Shown here one piece after another: positions 1-6,094 of a stretch of DNA of 6,621 nt. Each line of letters begins with the position of its first letter. Within the stretch, counting starts at the first letter, position 1. The translations under genes were made by a program, and so were the position numbers. The notes under the pieces were generated by a model. It was given only the letters and a program-made list of their open reading frames with translations, did not search any database and was not told the DNA's origin. The stretch comes from JBEIUL01 sp044356865 (lineage in GTDB: Bacteria; Planctomycetota; Phycisphaerae; Phycisphaerales; SM1A02), in contig JBIKVN010000186.1 of NCBI GenBank assembly GCA_044356865.1, forward strand, positions 1 to 6,621. Reading direction: 5' to 3'.

Positions 1-719
1 TGCTCCGCTGGCCGACGCCGAGCATGGCCCAGCTCGCCCAGATGTCGACGGAAGCGTTCGAGGACTTCTACTTCCGCGTCTGCACGCTCGACTACGCCAA
101 GATGGACGCCGCGTGCGCCCCGCTCGCCGCCCGCATGCGGCGCACCGACCGCGTGCGTATCACGGGGCCGTCGGGCACCGACCTCTCGTTCTCGATCAAG
201 GGCATCGGCGTGGTCCCCTGCTGCGGCGACCGGAACATCCCCGACGGCGAGTGCTTCACCGCGCCGGTCCGCGACTCGGTCGAGGGCACCGTGCAATACA
301 ACACGCCGACGATCTACCAGGGCCAGAGCTTCAGCAACGTGCGGCTGGTCTTCCGCAAGGGGAAGATCGTCGAGGCGTCGGCCGACTCGGGGACGAAGGA
401 ACTCAACGCGATCTTCGACACCGACGAGGGGGCCCGGTACGTCGGCGAGTTCGCGATCGGCTTCAACCCGCACATCACGACCGCGATGAAGGACATCCTC
501 TTCGACGAGAAGATCGCGGGCAGCTTCCACTTCACGCCCGGCCGCTGCTACGCGGAAACCGAGAACGGGAACCGCAGCGAGATCCACTGGGACCTTGTCT
601 GCTCGCAGCGGCCCGAGAACGGCGGCGGCGAGATCCGGTTCGACGACGAGCTCATCCGCAAGGACGGCCTGTTCGTGCCGGGCGAGCTGCAGGGCCTGAA
701 CCCCGACCGGCTCGCCTGA
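1..719 (+). CDS. M29-family metallo-aminopeptidase, C-terminal part (5' end outside window)
   Basis: The reading frame is open from base 3, and the codons before the first Met (base 24) encode LRWPTPS. This joins [17 protein letters not shown] into the conserved family segment, so the gene starts upstream and only its C-terminal part is here. M29 enzymes (AmpS/PepS/AmpT type) are cytoplasmic, dinuclear-metal aminopeptidases that remove N-terminal residues from peptides. Counting from the Met at base 24, candidate metal ligands and active-site residues are Glu76 (in PDGE), Glu142 (in VGEFAIG), His169 (in GSFHF), Tyr176, and His188/Asp190 (in IHWD). The 66-residue spacing between the two Glu and the H-x6-Y spacing match what I recall for Thermus AmpT (E250, E316, H345, Y352, H376, D378). 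No signal peptide can be judged. The stop lies 3 bp from the stop of the convergent folE. Family assignment is firm; substrate preference cannot be inferred. Confidence 0.9.
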   Translation, partial: LRWPTPSMAQLAQMSTEAFEDFYFRVCTLDYAKMDAACAPLAARMRRTDRVRITGPSGTDLSFSIKGIGVVPCCGDRNIPDGECFTAPVRDSVEGTVQYNTPTIYQGQSFSNVRLVFRKGKIVEASADSGTKELNAIFDTDEGARYVGEFAIGFNPHITTAMKDILFDEKIAGSFHFTPGRCYAETENGNRSEIHWDLVCSQRPENGGGEIRFDDELIRKDGLFVPGELQGLNPDRLA

Positions 720-722
720 AGC

Positions 723-1412
723 TCAGTCGCGGTGCTTGGCGGCCTGCGAGCGAACCAGTTCGAGCGCCTCGCGCCCGCGGGCCGTCGCCTCGCCGCCCTC
801 GCCACGGAAGACCCCGCGACGGGCGACGGTGGTCATGAGCGAGTCGGCACACTTCACGCCCCGCATCCGCATGCAGAGATGCTCGGCCTCGACCATCACC
901 ACCGCCCCGCGGGCGTCGAGATGGTCCATGATCGCGTCGGCGACCTGGTCGGTCAGCCGCTCCTGGATCTGCGGGCGCCGCGCGAACACCTCGACGGTGC
1001 GGGCGAGCTTCGAGAGCCCGACGACCTTTCCGCCACGCGGCAGGTACGAGACGTGGGCCTTCCCGATGAACGGCAGCAGGTGGTGCTCGCACACCGAGAA
1101 GAAGTCGATGCCGGTGACGGTGATGAGCTCGTCGTGCCGCTGCTCGAAGACGCGGCCGAGGTGACGGGCGGGGTCATCCCGCAGTCCGGCGAAGAGCTCG
1201 CCGTAGGCCTTCGCGACCCGCCGCGGCGTGTCGAGGAGGCCGTCACGCTCGGGATCCTCGCCCACCGCGATCAGCATCTCCCGCACCGCCCGCTCGAGCC
1301 GGGGGAAATCGATGCCCGCATCCGCCTCGAGGGGATACTCCTCGAAGCCGCAGGAATAGGTGAGTCCGAGGTCGGCGGAATCCGCGCGTCGCGGTTCGTG
1401 GGGCAGGATCAT
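723..1412 (-). CDS. folE: GTP cyclohydrolase I
   Basis: FolE converts GTP to 7,8-dihydroneopterin triphosphate plus formate, the first step of tetrahydrofolate synthesis and also an entry to queuosine/deazapurine and biopterin routes; it is a cytoplasmic Zn-dependent decamer. The 229-residue product is close to the family's usual length. It shows [13 protein letters not shown] (58-70), the zinc-site segment [12 protein letters not shown] (Cys108, His110, His111), the [12 protein letters not shown] loop (128-138), [10 protein letters not shown] (145-154), and [12 protein letters not shown] with the third zinc ligand Cys180. The first 33 or so residues are variable, as in other bacterial FolE proteins. 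I chose ATG at 1412 because GGAGG (complement of 1418-1422) lies 5 nt upstream. In-frame ATGs at 1424 and 1514 have no Shine-Dalgarno. The frame also stays open back to 1814, but that stretch overlaps the lipoprotein gene. It is co-directional with that gene, 131 bp downstream of it, and convergent with the aminopeptidase. Confidence 0.95.
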   Translation of the reverse strand: MILPHEPRRADSADLGLTYSCGFEEYPLEADAGIDFPRLERAVREMLIAVGEDPERDGLLDTPRRVAKAYGELFAGLRDDPARHLGRVFEQRHDELITVTGIDFFSVCEHHLLPFIGKAHVSYLPRGGKVVGLSKLARTVEVFARRPQIQERLTDQVADAIMDHLDARGAVVMVEAEHLCMRMRGVKCADSLMTTVARRGVFRGEGGEATARGREALELVRSQAAKHRD

Positions 1413-1422
1413 GGGCTCCTCC
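1413..1422 (-). promoter_or_regulatory. Ribosome binding site deciding the folE start
   Basis: On the minus strand GGAGGAG (complement of 1416-1422) precedes ATG at 1412, with 5 nt between GGAGG and the start. The nearest alternative ATG, at 1424, actually overlaps this motif and has no Shine-Dalgarno of its own. The motif pairs with the CCUCC at the 3' end of the 16S rRNA in this same window. Confidence 0.65.
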
Positions 1423-1543
1423 ATGCGGGTTGCCCATGCGAGTCGAAGCGGCCGGAGCGACGGATTCGCGTCGCCACCGGCTTTGGCCGAAACGGCGGCC
1501 TCCGAGGCCTTCATGCGATCGCAAGAAAGCCCGGGCAGGCCCC
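1413..1543. other. Lipoprotein-folE intergenic stretch
   Basis: This 131-bp gap holds the folE ribosome binding site and some GC-rich self-complementary sequence, for example GGCCTCCGAGGCC at 1497-1509. No convincing terminator with a U-run follows the lipoprotein stop, and I could match no riboswitch, including the THF type found upstream of some folE genes. It is open in the folE frame from an ATG at 1514, but without an SD and with low-complexity Ala/Arg-rich content that looks non-coding. Confidence 0.4.
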
Positions 1544-1792
1544 TCACGGATCGTTGATCCCCTCGGCTGCCTCCTCGATCCTCCGATTGTGGAGATCGAC
1601 CTGGTCCTCGATCCGCTGGGCGGACTGCTTGGCCTTCCCGAGCGACGAGCCTCCGCCCTGCTGCATGGTCTGGCCACCGCCGGTGGTGGCCGCCGCGGGG
1701 GCGGAGGGCGCGGTCGCGGGCGGATTGACCTGCACTTCGCAGCCGGCCAAGGTCGCTGCCGTGAGCGCGAGAATCGAGATCGGTGATCGCAT
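1544..1792 (-). CDS. Small putative lipoprotein, function unknown
   Basis: The 82-residue product has a short positively charged N-terminus, a hydrophobic stretch ([13 protein letters not shown]) and a classic lipobox LAGC with Cys18 as the expected lipidated residue, so the mature protein would be a 65-residue lipoprotein. After the Cys comes a flexible Pro/Ala/Thr/Gly/Gln-rich linker (about 22-50), then a charged, probably helical segment (about 51-77, with [12 protein letters not shown] and [11 protein letters not shown]). No known domain is recognised. The ATG at 1792 is preceded by GGAGG (complement of 1802-1806) with a 9-nt spacer, which strongly supports the start. It is divergent from the FKBP gene over 45 bp and lies upstream of folE on the same strand. 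The 131-bp gap to folE has no clear promoter or strong terminator, so co-transcription is possible but unproven. Which membrane carries it cannot be told: position +2 is Glu, not the E. coli Asp retention signal, and the sorting rule is not established in planctomycetes. Confidence 0.8.
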   Translation of the reverse strand: MRSPISILALTAATLAGCEVQVNPPATAPSAPAAATTGGGQTMQQGGGSSLGKAKQSAQRIEDQVDLHNRRIEEAAEGINDP

Positions 1793-1837
1793 GATGAAGG
1801 GCCTCCGGCCGCATGCTATCGCCGGGGGCGGACCGAT
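1793..1837. promoter_or_regulatory. 45-bp divergent intergenic region with both translation signals
   Basis: This short gap separates the starts of the lipoprotein (-) and FKBP (+) genes. It contains the lipoprotein's GGAGG (complement of 1802-1806) and the weak GGCGGA-like purine stretch before the FKBP ATG. It is too short to hold two non-overlapping promoters with leaders, so at least one promoter must overlap the other gene or its leader. I could not identify good -35/-10 pairs in either direction. Confidence 0.4.
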
Positions 1838-2773
1838 ATGCTTCAGGCCATGATTTCCCACCTGCAACGAACCCTTCTCGTCACCGGCCTCGCCGGGCTG
1901 CTCGCCGGCCCGGGGCTGGCCGTTTCCCCGCCCGACTACACCACGATCCCGCCCGAGCCCGCCGAGGTCGAGGCGAAGATCGCCGCCGCCGCGGTCACCC
2001 TCGAGCAGGCGGTCGCCGCCGCCGAGAAGCAGGCCGGCGGAACCGCGGTCGAGGCCCGTACGCGGATGGGCGAGACGATCGTCTACGAGATTCGCGTGAA
2101 CGCGAATGGAATGGACCGGATCATCCTCGTCGACGGCGCGACCGGCGCGGTCACCGCCCCGACGCTCTCCCTTCGCGACGCGCTCGCCAAGGCCGCCGCC
2201 GCCACCAAGGGCGTCGCGAAGACCGCGACCTTCGAGATGAATGCGACGCCCCCGACCGTGACCGTGATGACCTACGAAGGCGGCAGAGGCCACAAGGTCG
2301 TGCTCAACGCCATCGATGGTGCGATCCTCGCGAACGAGGTGGTCCTGCGCTTCCCCGGCGAGCAGACCCCCGGCGAGGTCGAGGAGCTGGCGGACGGCCT
2401 CATGTACATCGACCTGGTGGAGGGCAGCGGTCCGATGCCGCAGGGCCCGAACAGCAAGGTCAAGGTCCACTACACCGGCTATCTCACCGACGGAACGAAG
2501 TTCGACTCGTCGGTCGATCGCGGCCAGCCCGCCGAGTTCTTCCTCGGGGGCGTGATCCGCGGCTGGACCGAAGGCGTCGGCTCGATGAAGGTCGGCGGCA
2601 AGCGGAAACTGATCATCCCGTACGAACTCGCCTACGGCGAGCGCGGGCGGCCCCCGGTGATCCCTCCGAAGGCCACGCTCATCTTCGATGTCGAATTGCT
2701 GGAGGCGGATGCCGAGGCGCCGATGCCGGCCCCGGCCCCCGCGGCCCCGCCGAGGGCTCCGGCCCCGAAGTGA
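1838..2773 (+). CDS. Secreted FKBP-type peptidyl-prolyl isomerase with two N-terminal PepSY-like modules
   Basis: The 311-residue product begins with a signal peptide ([18 protein letters not shown], likely cut after GLA at about residue 28), so it should act outside the cytoplasm. Residues ~53-105 match the PepSY pattern: a Leu/Ala-rich helix ([15 protein letters not shown]), then [10 protein letters not shown] and [10 protein letters not shown]. Residues ~109-165 repeat it ([15 protein letters not shown] ... [11 protein letters not shown]). Residues ~183-290 are a clear FKBP domain with [34 protein letters not shown] and IFDVELLE. Binding-pocket residues of human FKBP12 align to Tyr212, Phe222, Asp223, Val239, Ile240, Trp243, Tyr266 and Phe283; the H87 position is Arg271. 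This supports real cis-trans prolyl isomerase (folding) activity. The C-terminal 20 residues are an Ala/Pro tail. Start: ATG 1838 has a weak GGCGGA upstream; ATG 1850 is an alternative that also keeps the signal peptide. A strong hairpin follows the stop. Confidence 0.9.
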   Translation: MLQAMISHLQRTLLVTGLAGLLAGPGLAVSPPDYTTIPPEPAEVEAKIAAAAVTLEQAVAAAEKQAGGTAVEARTRMGETIVYEIRVNANGMDRIILVDGATGAVTAPTLSLRDALAKAAAATKGVAKTATFEMNATPPTVTVMTYEGGRGHKVVLNAIDGAILANEVVLRFPGEQTPGEVEELADGLMYIDLVEGSGPMPQGPNSKVKVHYTGYLTDGTKFDSSVDRGQPAEFFLGGVIRGWTEGVGSMKVGGKRKLIIPYELAYGERGRPPVIPPKATLIFDVELLEADAEAPMPAPAPAAPPRAPAPK

Positions 2774-2795
2774 TCGGCCACCTTTACGTGAACCC

Positions 2796-2829
2796 CGAGG
2801 GCCCGCTCCGGCGGGCCCTCGCTCGTTTC
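2796..2829 (+). terminator. Hairpin terminator between convergent FKBP and rpiB genes
   Basis: An 11-bp perfect GC-rich stem (CGAGGGCCCGC at 2796-2806, its complement at 2811-2821) closes a TCCG tetraloop. It lies 22 nt after the FKBP stop and 6 nt past the rpiB stop on the other strand. On the plus strand the tail is CTCGTTTC, a poor U-run. On the minus strand there is no U-run. It therefore probably ends FKBP transcription and may serve both genes, perhaps also as a 3'-end stabiliser. Confidence 0.65.
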
Positions 2830-3283
2830 AGGTCCGGACGCCACCCGCCTCGAGGGCCAAAACCTTGTTCAGCCGCCTTAGGTGCCGTTCCTCGCCGCTG
2901 AACCGGGCCGCGAGGAACGCCCGCACGAGTTCCTCGGCGACCGCGATCCCGATGATCCGTCCGCCGAGGACGAGCACGTTCATGTCGTCGTGCTCGACGC
3001 CCTGGTGGGCCGAGTAGTGGTCGACGACGTTCCCCGCCCGCACGCCGGGGATCTTGTTGGCCGCAATGCTTGCCCCGAGACCCGAGCCGCACAGGACGAT
3101 GCCCCGGTCGGCCTCGCCGTTCACCACCGCGAAACCCACGCTCGCCGCAAAATCCGGGTAGTCGACGGGCCGCTCGTCGTGGGTACCGAGATCTTCCACC
3201 TCATGGCCGAGCGCACGGACAAACGGAACCAGGTGCTGCTTGAGGGGGAATCCCGCGTGATCGGATCCGATGGCGACGCGCAC
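2828..3283 (-). CDS. rpiB: Ribose-5-phosphate isomerase B (RpiB/LacAB family sugar-phosphate isomerase)
   Basis: RpiB interconverts ribose 5-phosphate and ribulose 5-phosphate in the non-oxidative pentose phosphate pathway; some relatives act on allose 6-phosphate or galactose 6-phosphate. The 151-residue product aligns along its whole length with E. coli Rpi[12 protein letters not shown] (Asp8, His9), [11 protein letters not shown] (36-46), the active-site loop [17 protein letters not shown] with the catalytic Cys65, and [15 protein letters not shown] with His98 (E. coli Cys66 and His99). I chose GTG at 3283 because it gives an N-terminus [11 protein letters not shown] as in the family, and GGAG (complement of 3290-3293) sits 6 nt upstream. 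The frame is open back to an ATG at 3352, but that ATG has no SD and would add 23 Arg/Pro/Ser-rich residues unlike RpiB. It is convergent with the FKBP gene and divergent from the Gly-rich gene. Sugar specificity cannot be told from context. Confidence 0.93.
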   Translation of the reverse strand: MRVAIGSDHAGFPLKQHLVPFVRALGHEVEDLGTHDERPVDYPDFAASVGFAVVNGEADRGIVLCGSGLGASIAANKIPGVRAGNVVDHYSAHQGVEHDDMNVLVLGGRIIGIAVAEELVRAFLAARFSGEERHLRRLNKVLALEAGGVRT

Positions 3284-3293
3284 GAGTGGCTCC
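3284..3293 (-). promoter_or_regulatory. Ribosome binding site supporting the rpiB GTG start
   Basis: GGAG (complement of 3290-3293) lies 6 nt before GTG at 3283. This spacing, plus the family-typical N-terminus that follows, decides the start in favour of GTG over the upstream ATG at 3352. Confidence 0.6.
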
Positions 3294-3427
3294 GGGTCGA
3301 GAGGCGGGGATCGCGGAGCACGGCTCCGGGACGACCGGTCGGGCCGGATCATACGGACGATTTTTCCGGTGAACGCTTGATCCCGGGGAGACCCGAGGCC
3401 AAAGTTTGGTTCCCCCCCGCTCGAACC

Positions 3428-3447
3428 GCCGATCCTCGACGATCGGC
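3428..3447. repeat. Short inverted repeat upstream of the Gly-rich secreted protein gene
   Basis: GCCGATC (3428-3434) and GATCGGC (3441-3447) form a perfect 7-bp inverted repeat with a 6-nt spacer, 33 bp before the ATG at 3481 and in the divergent gap shared with rpiB. It could be an operator or a leader hairpin; chance is also possible in GC-rich DNA. No clear promoter was found nearby. A TATGAT (complement of 3348-3353) could be a -10 for rpiB, but no good -35 lies at the right distance. Confidence 0.3.
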
Positions 3448-3480
3448 CCCTGGGCCGTTCGCCACCCTGCCGAGGTCCCC

Positions 3481-4056
3481 ATGACGATCCTCTCCGCCCA
3501 TCTCCTTGCGACCCTCATCACCCTCACCGCTCCCGCCGCCGCCCAGGACAGCGATGTTCAGGTCAAGGGCCCGCCCAAGGTCGGCGACGGCTCGACCGGC
3601 GAAGACATGCAGGTGCCCGGCAAGCCCGGCGACACCACGACCCGCGGCAACCTGCCCGGCGTCGGCTACGACAACCGCGGCGGCATGATGGACTCGGCGT
3701 CGCTCGAGGCCCAGGCCTTGAACGGCGGCGGGATCCACTACCACAACCACTACTACGGGGGCGGCGCTGACGGATACGGCACGGCCAACTACGTCATCCC
3801 GCCGCAGAACACGGGCACCTTTCGCGGCAACTACGGCATGGCCCGCGGCGGGTACGGTGGTGGGTCTGGCGGCGGGTACGGCGGTGGATACGGCGGTGGG
3901 TATCGGGGCGGCGTGAACTACTACGGCGGGGCCGGCGCGTACGGCCGCACCTACCAGATGAACACCAACGCCCAGTTCCGCGCCGCCGATGCCCGGAACG
4001 GCGTCTTCAACCCGTACGCGAGGGGCGGATCGGGCCGGACCTACTGGTCGGACTGA
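3481..4056 (+). CDS. Secreted Gly/Tyr-rich protein of unknown function
   Basis: The 191-residue product has a signal peptide ([22 protein letters not shown], likely cut after AAA at residue 21). The mature protein has three parts: an acidic/polar segment with spaced Gly-Pro (about 22-80), a His/Tyr cluster [11 protein letters not shown] (85-95), and a low-complexity GGY region (about 123-152, repeats such as [12 protein letters not shown] encoded at about 3846-3940). The last 40 residues are less repetitive and end in Arg/Gly/Tyr-rich sequence ([15 protein letters not shown]). There is no transmembrane segment after the signal and no cysteine. I do not recognise a family. GGY-rich secreted proteins may be structural or adhesive, but that is only analogy. 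The ATG at 3481 has GAGG (3472-3475) 5 nt upstream, and the signal peptide begins here, so this start is preferred over an upstream in-frame ATG/GTG. The stop lies 10 bp from that of the convergent VCBS gene. Confidence 0.8.
   Translation: MTILSAHLLATLITLTAPAAAQDSDVQVKGPPKVGDGSTGEDMQVPGKPGDTTTRGNLPGVGYDNRGGMMDSASLEAQALNGGGIHYHNHYYGGGADGYGTANYVIPPQNTGTFRGNYGMARGGYGGGSGGGYGGGYGGGYRGGVNYYGGAGAYGRTYQMNTNAQFRAADARNGVFNPYARGGSGRTYWSD
3846..3906 (+). repeat. Tandem GGY-coding low-complexity repeat
   Basis: Imperfect 9-12-bp units of the type GGCGGTGGATAC repeat here, encoding GGY/GGGY runs of the secreted protein. Synonymous variation between units (GGC/GGT/GGA/GGG, TAC/TAT) suggests the repeat is kept at protein level rather than being a recent DNA expansion. 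Confidence 0.6.
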
Positions 4057-4066
4057 AGCCCGGCGG

Positions 4067-5809
4067 TCACGGACCCCACGACGACAACAGGACGGCGAGG
4101 TCGGCTGATCCAACCTCGCCGTCGTTGTTGATGTCGAGGAAACGGGCCAGCGGATCTGCCGGCCCCCAGCCCGCGAGCAGCACCGACAGGTCGGCGGCCC
4201 CGACCGTCCCGTCGGCGTCGAGATCGGCCGCGACCGGGGCCGGAACAACCAGCCGGCGGTTCAGTATCACCCCGGTCAGGACGGTGTCGTTTCCCCGTGG
4301 CCACTGCACGCGAACCGAGAGGATCTCGAAGGCCTCCCCGAGGCCGAAGTGGGCGAGCGGCTCGCTCGAGCCGAGGTAGCCGTTTCCACCGTCGATCACG
4401 CGGACCCGAGTCACCGGACCGGCGCCCTCGAGCGTCGTCACTTCGACCCGGGTCCCGAGTCCGAAGGAAGGGACGCGGGACCCCGGCGGCGAGTCGATCG
4501 CGACCGTCAACCACTTCCGACCGGCCGGCGCTTCGTTGCGGTACAGCTTGAAAGGTCCCGCGTTGTAGGCGATCGCGACGTCAAGGTCGCCGTCGCGGTC
4601 GAAGTCGAGGGTGACCACGGCCCGGCCGTCCCGGGCCAGCAGCGAAGACGAGGCGACCGGGTCGCGAAGAAACGCCCCGCCCCCGAGATTGCGGTAGATG
4701 TACTCGGGCTCGTCGAGCCACTGTCCCGCGGCCCGTCCGTTCACCTCGACGATGTCGAGCCAGCCGTCGTGGTCGAGATCGGCCGCCTGCGCCCCCCAGC
4801 CCCAGCCGCCGTCGGCCACGCCGGCGACGGCGGCGATCTCGGTGAAGACGAGGCCCCCATCGTTGCGATAGAGGGCGTTCCCGTTCAGGCCAGCGGAAGG
4901 AGGCCGATCCAGGAAGATAGACGTGACGAACCAGTCGAGATCGCCGTCTCCGTCGAAGTCGCCGACGCATTGGCCCATGCCGTTCTCGTCGAGCCCGACG
5001 CCCGCCGCGAGGGTCGCGTCGACGAACCCGCCGCCGCGATCGTTGCCGAAGAGCCGACTGGTACCGAAGTCGGCCGCCCAGAGCAGCTCCGGGTACCGAT
5101 CGCCGTCGAGATCGGCGAACGAGGCTTGGAAGCCCCACGTCGCCGGCGGCATCGGGACGGCCGTGCCGGTGACATCGGCGAACTGTCCGCCGTCGTTCCG
5201 GAAGAGGCGATTGCCCGCCGCGGTGGCGCTCCACGCGGCCACGGCAAGATCGAGATCCCCGTCGAGGTCGTAGTCGCCCCACGCAGGACCGTTTCCCGCG
5301 CTCGCGATCTGCGAGGTAAACGCCACTCCCGCAGCCATCGCGATCTCGGTGAACGAGCCGTTCCCGTTGTTGCGATAGAGCCGGTTCTTCCCGAGTTGCC
5401 CGGCGTTGTTGTTGCCGCTGCCATAACTCGCGACGTACAGGTCCGGCCAGCGGTCGCCGTCGAGGTCACCGACCGCGACGCCGCAACCGCCGTGGGCGGC
5501 GGCTACCCCCCACGCGGCGGCCCGGTCGACGAAGGTCCCGTTCCCCTGGTTGATGAAGAGGCGGTCGTAGCCGGTCCCGCCACGGACGACGAAGAGGTCG
5601 GGCCACCCGTCGCGGTTGAAGTCGCCAACCGCCACGCCGCTCGTGATCCACTCGTTCGTGCCCGGGATCATGCCCCCGTTCGGGACGTGGTTCATCGCCA
5701 CGCCGGCTGCGGTCGTCACGTCCACAAGCGTGACCTGGGCGCAGGCCATCGCCGGGCCGACGAAGGCCGACGAAAGAAACAAGATGTGGACCCACGAACG
5801 GTGCGGCAT
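4067..5809 (-). CDS. Secreted FG-GAP/VCBS repeat protein with ASPIC/UnbV domain and C-terminal dockerin-like repeats (CRTAC1-like)
   Basis: The 580-residue product starts with a signal peptide (WVHILFLSSAFVGPAMACA, likely cut after ACA at residue 24). It carries seven Asp-rich calcium-loop motifs of the FG-GAP/VCBS type, at about 62-72 (GDFNRDGWPDL), 114-124, 178-188, 232-242, 283-293, 343-353 and 401-411, expected to form a seven-bladed propeller. Many are followed by a LYRN/LFRN-plus-AGV pattern typical of CRTAC1-like proteins. Residues ~430-522 fit the ASPIC/UnbV domain (WLTVAI, GLGTRVEV, HFGLGEA, VRVQWPRG). The C-terminus has two dockerin/EF-hand-like units, DLDADGTVGAADLSVLL and LDINNDGEVGSADLAVLL, each ending in WGP; in planctomycetes such tails are common on secreted proteins. 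Likely an extracellular or surface Ca-binding protein; no catalytic site is visible. ATG 5809 has GGAG (complement of 5818-5821) 8 nt upstream; GTG 5818 would overlap that motif. Confidence 0.9.
   Translation of the reverse strand: MPHRSWVHILFLSSAFVGPAMACAQVTLVDVTTAAGVAMNHVPNGGMIPGTNEWITSGVAVGDFNRDGWPDLFVVRGGTGYDRLFINQGNGTFVDRAAAWGVAAAHGGCGVAVGDLDGDRWPDLYVASYGSGNNNAGQLGKNRLYRNNGNGSFTEIAMAAGVAFTSQIASAGNGPAWGDYDLDGDLDLAVAAWSATAAGNRLFRNDGGQFADVTGTAVPMPPATWGFQASFADLDGDRYPELLWAADFGTSRLFGNDRGGGFVDATLAAGVGLDENGMGQCVGDFDGDGDLDWFVTSIFLDRPPSAGLNGNALYRNDGGLVFTEIAAVAGVADGGWGWGAQAADLDHDGWLDIVEVNGRAAGQWLDEPEYIYRNLGGGAFLRDPVASSSLLARDGRAVVTLDFDRDGDLDVAIAYNAGPFKLYRNEAPAGRKWLTVAIDSPPGSRVPSFGLGTRVEVTTLEGAGPVTRVRVIDGGNGYLGSSEPLAHFGLGEAFEILSVRVQWPRGNDTVLTGVILNRRLVVPAPVAADLDADGTVGAADLSVLLAGWGPADPLARFLDINNDGEVGSADLAVLLSSWGP
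4085..4127 (+). repeat. Inverted repeat within the last dockerin-like unit, downstream of the Gly-rich gene
   Basis: GACGGCGAGGT (4091-4101) and its perfect complement (4113-4123) form an 11-bp stem with an 11-nt loop, extended by CAAC/GTTG (4085-4088 / 4124-4127) past a 2-nt bulge. It begins 28 nt after the stop of the Gly-rich gene, so on the plus strand it could act as a 3'-end hairpin, though no U-run follows. On the minus strand it is coding (DGEV...DLAV). The homologous place in the first dockerin unit also folds back, which suggests codon-driven coincidence. Confidence 0.35.
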
Positions 5810-5817
5810 GCAAAGCA

Positions 5818-6055
5818 CTCCGCCGACCCATCGAATCTAGCCCCGGACGGATGGGATCCAAAGCACGCATCGACGGGATTCCCACCAATTCCGTCCCGAC
5901 CACGCCGCTCCTAAGACTCTGGAGGCCGGCCGCCCCGCCGCCCGACGGCCAAAGAGGCAAGAGAAGTCCGCTTCCGCCGAGGGCAAGCGACCACGAGCCC
6001 AGCAACACCCGAGCCGATGTGGAAGCCTGTTGTCGTCCCCAACCGGTTCCAAGGG
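5818..6055. other. Intergenic region between the VCBS gene and the 16S terminator
   Basis: About 240 bp with no convincing gene. Near the VCBS gene it holds the SD and a weak promoter candidate. The rest contains only GC-rich unstructured sequence and a small palindrome AACCGGTT (6041-6048). Open frames crossing it lack SDs, and one begins inside the terminator stem, so I do not call them. Confidence 0.5.
5834..5861 (-). promoter_or_regulatory. Weak promoter candidate for the VCBS gene
   Basis: On the minus strand TTGGAT (complement of 5856-5861) and TAGATT (complement of 5834-5839) are separated by 16 bp, giving 3/6 and 4/6 matches to sigma-70-type boxes and a leader of about 20 nt. The match is poor and promoter rules in planctomycetes are not well defined, so this is tentative. 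Confidence 0.2.
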
Positions 6056-6094
6056 AAAAAGCACAACCGCCCCGGTGTGAGGCCGGGGCGGTTG
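6056..6094 (-). terminator. Intrinsic terminator of the 16S rRNA transcript
   Basis: Read on the minus strand, a perfect 12-bp stem CAACCGCCCCGG / CCGGGGCGGTTG (6083-6094 with 6064-6075) closes a 7-nt loop and is followed by TGCTTTTTCCC. This is a textbook rho-independent terminator and the strongest in the window. It sits about 150 nt past the 16S 3' end and before the VCBS gene. On the plus strand the downstream sequence CGTTTATAT is a much weaker tail, and there is no plus-strand gene for it to serve. Confidence 0.88.

Noticed and set aside
1413..1543. A THF-type or other riboswitch before folE
   Set aside because: The stretch is GC-rich with small fold-backs, but I could not find the conserved core of a THF riboswitch or any other class I know.
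1413..1814. N-terminal extension of FolE up to 1814 (or to ATG 1514)
   Set aside because: FolE family length and a good SD place the start at 1412. The extension overlaps the lipoprotein gene in another frame and is composition-biased.
732..1853. Long open frame (373 codons) on the plus strand across folE and the lipoprotein gene
   Set aside because: It is antisense to folE, which has clear family motifs. Its translation is Arg/His/Gly/Pro-rich with no recognisable domain, as expected for an antisense shadow in high-GC DNA.
3284..3352. RpiB starting at ATG 3352
   Set aside because: It would add 23 Arg/Ser/Pro-rich residues absent from the family, without an SD; GTG 3283 has GGAG 6 nt upstream.
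3846..3906. Possible CRISPR or non-coding tandem array
   Set aside because: The short GC-rich units are in frame, without spacers, and encode the GGY region of the secreted protein.
4349..5914. 521-codon open frame on the plus strand antisense to the VCBS gene
   Set aside because: Its Val/Glu/Arg-rich repetitive translation mirrors the Asp/Gly repeats of the VCBS protein on the other strand; it has no SD, signal or domain.
5837..6064. 75-codon minus-strand open frame between the terminator and the VCBS gene
   Set aside because: It would start with GTG inside the rRNA terminator stem, has no SD, and shows only Arg/Gly/Trp-rich translation. No support for it as a gene.
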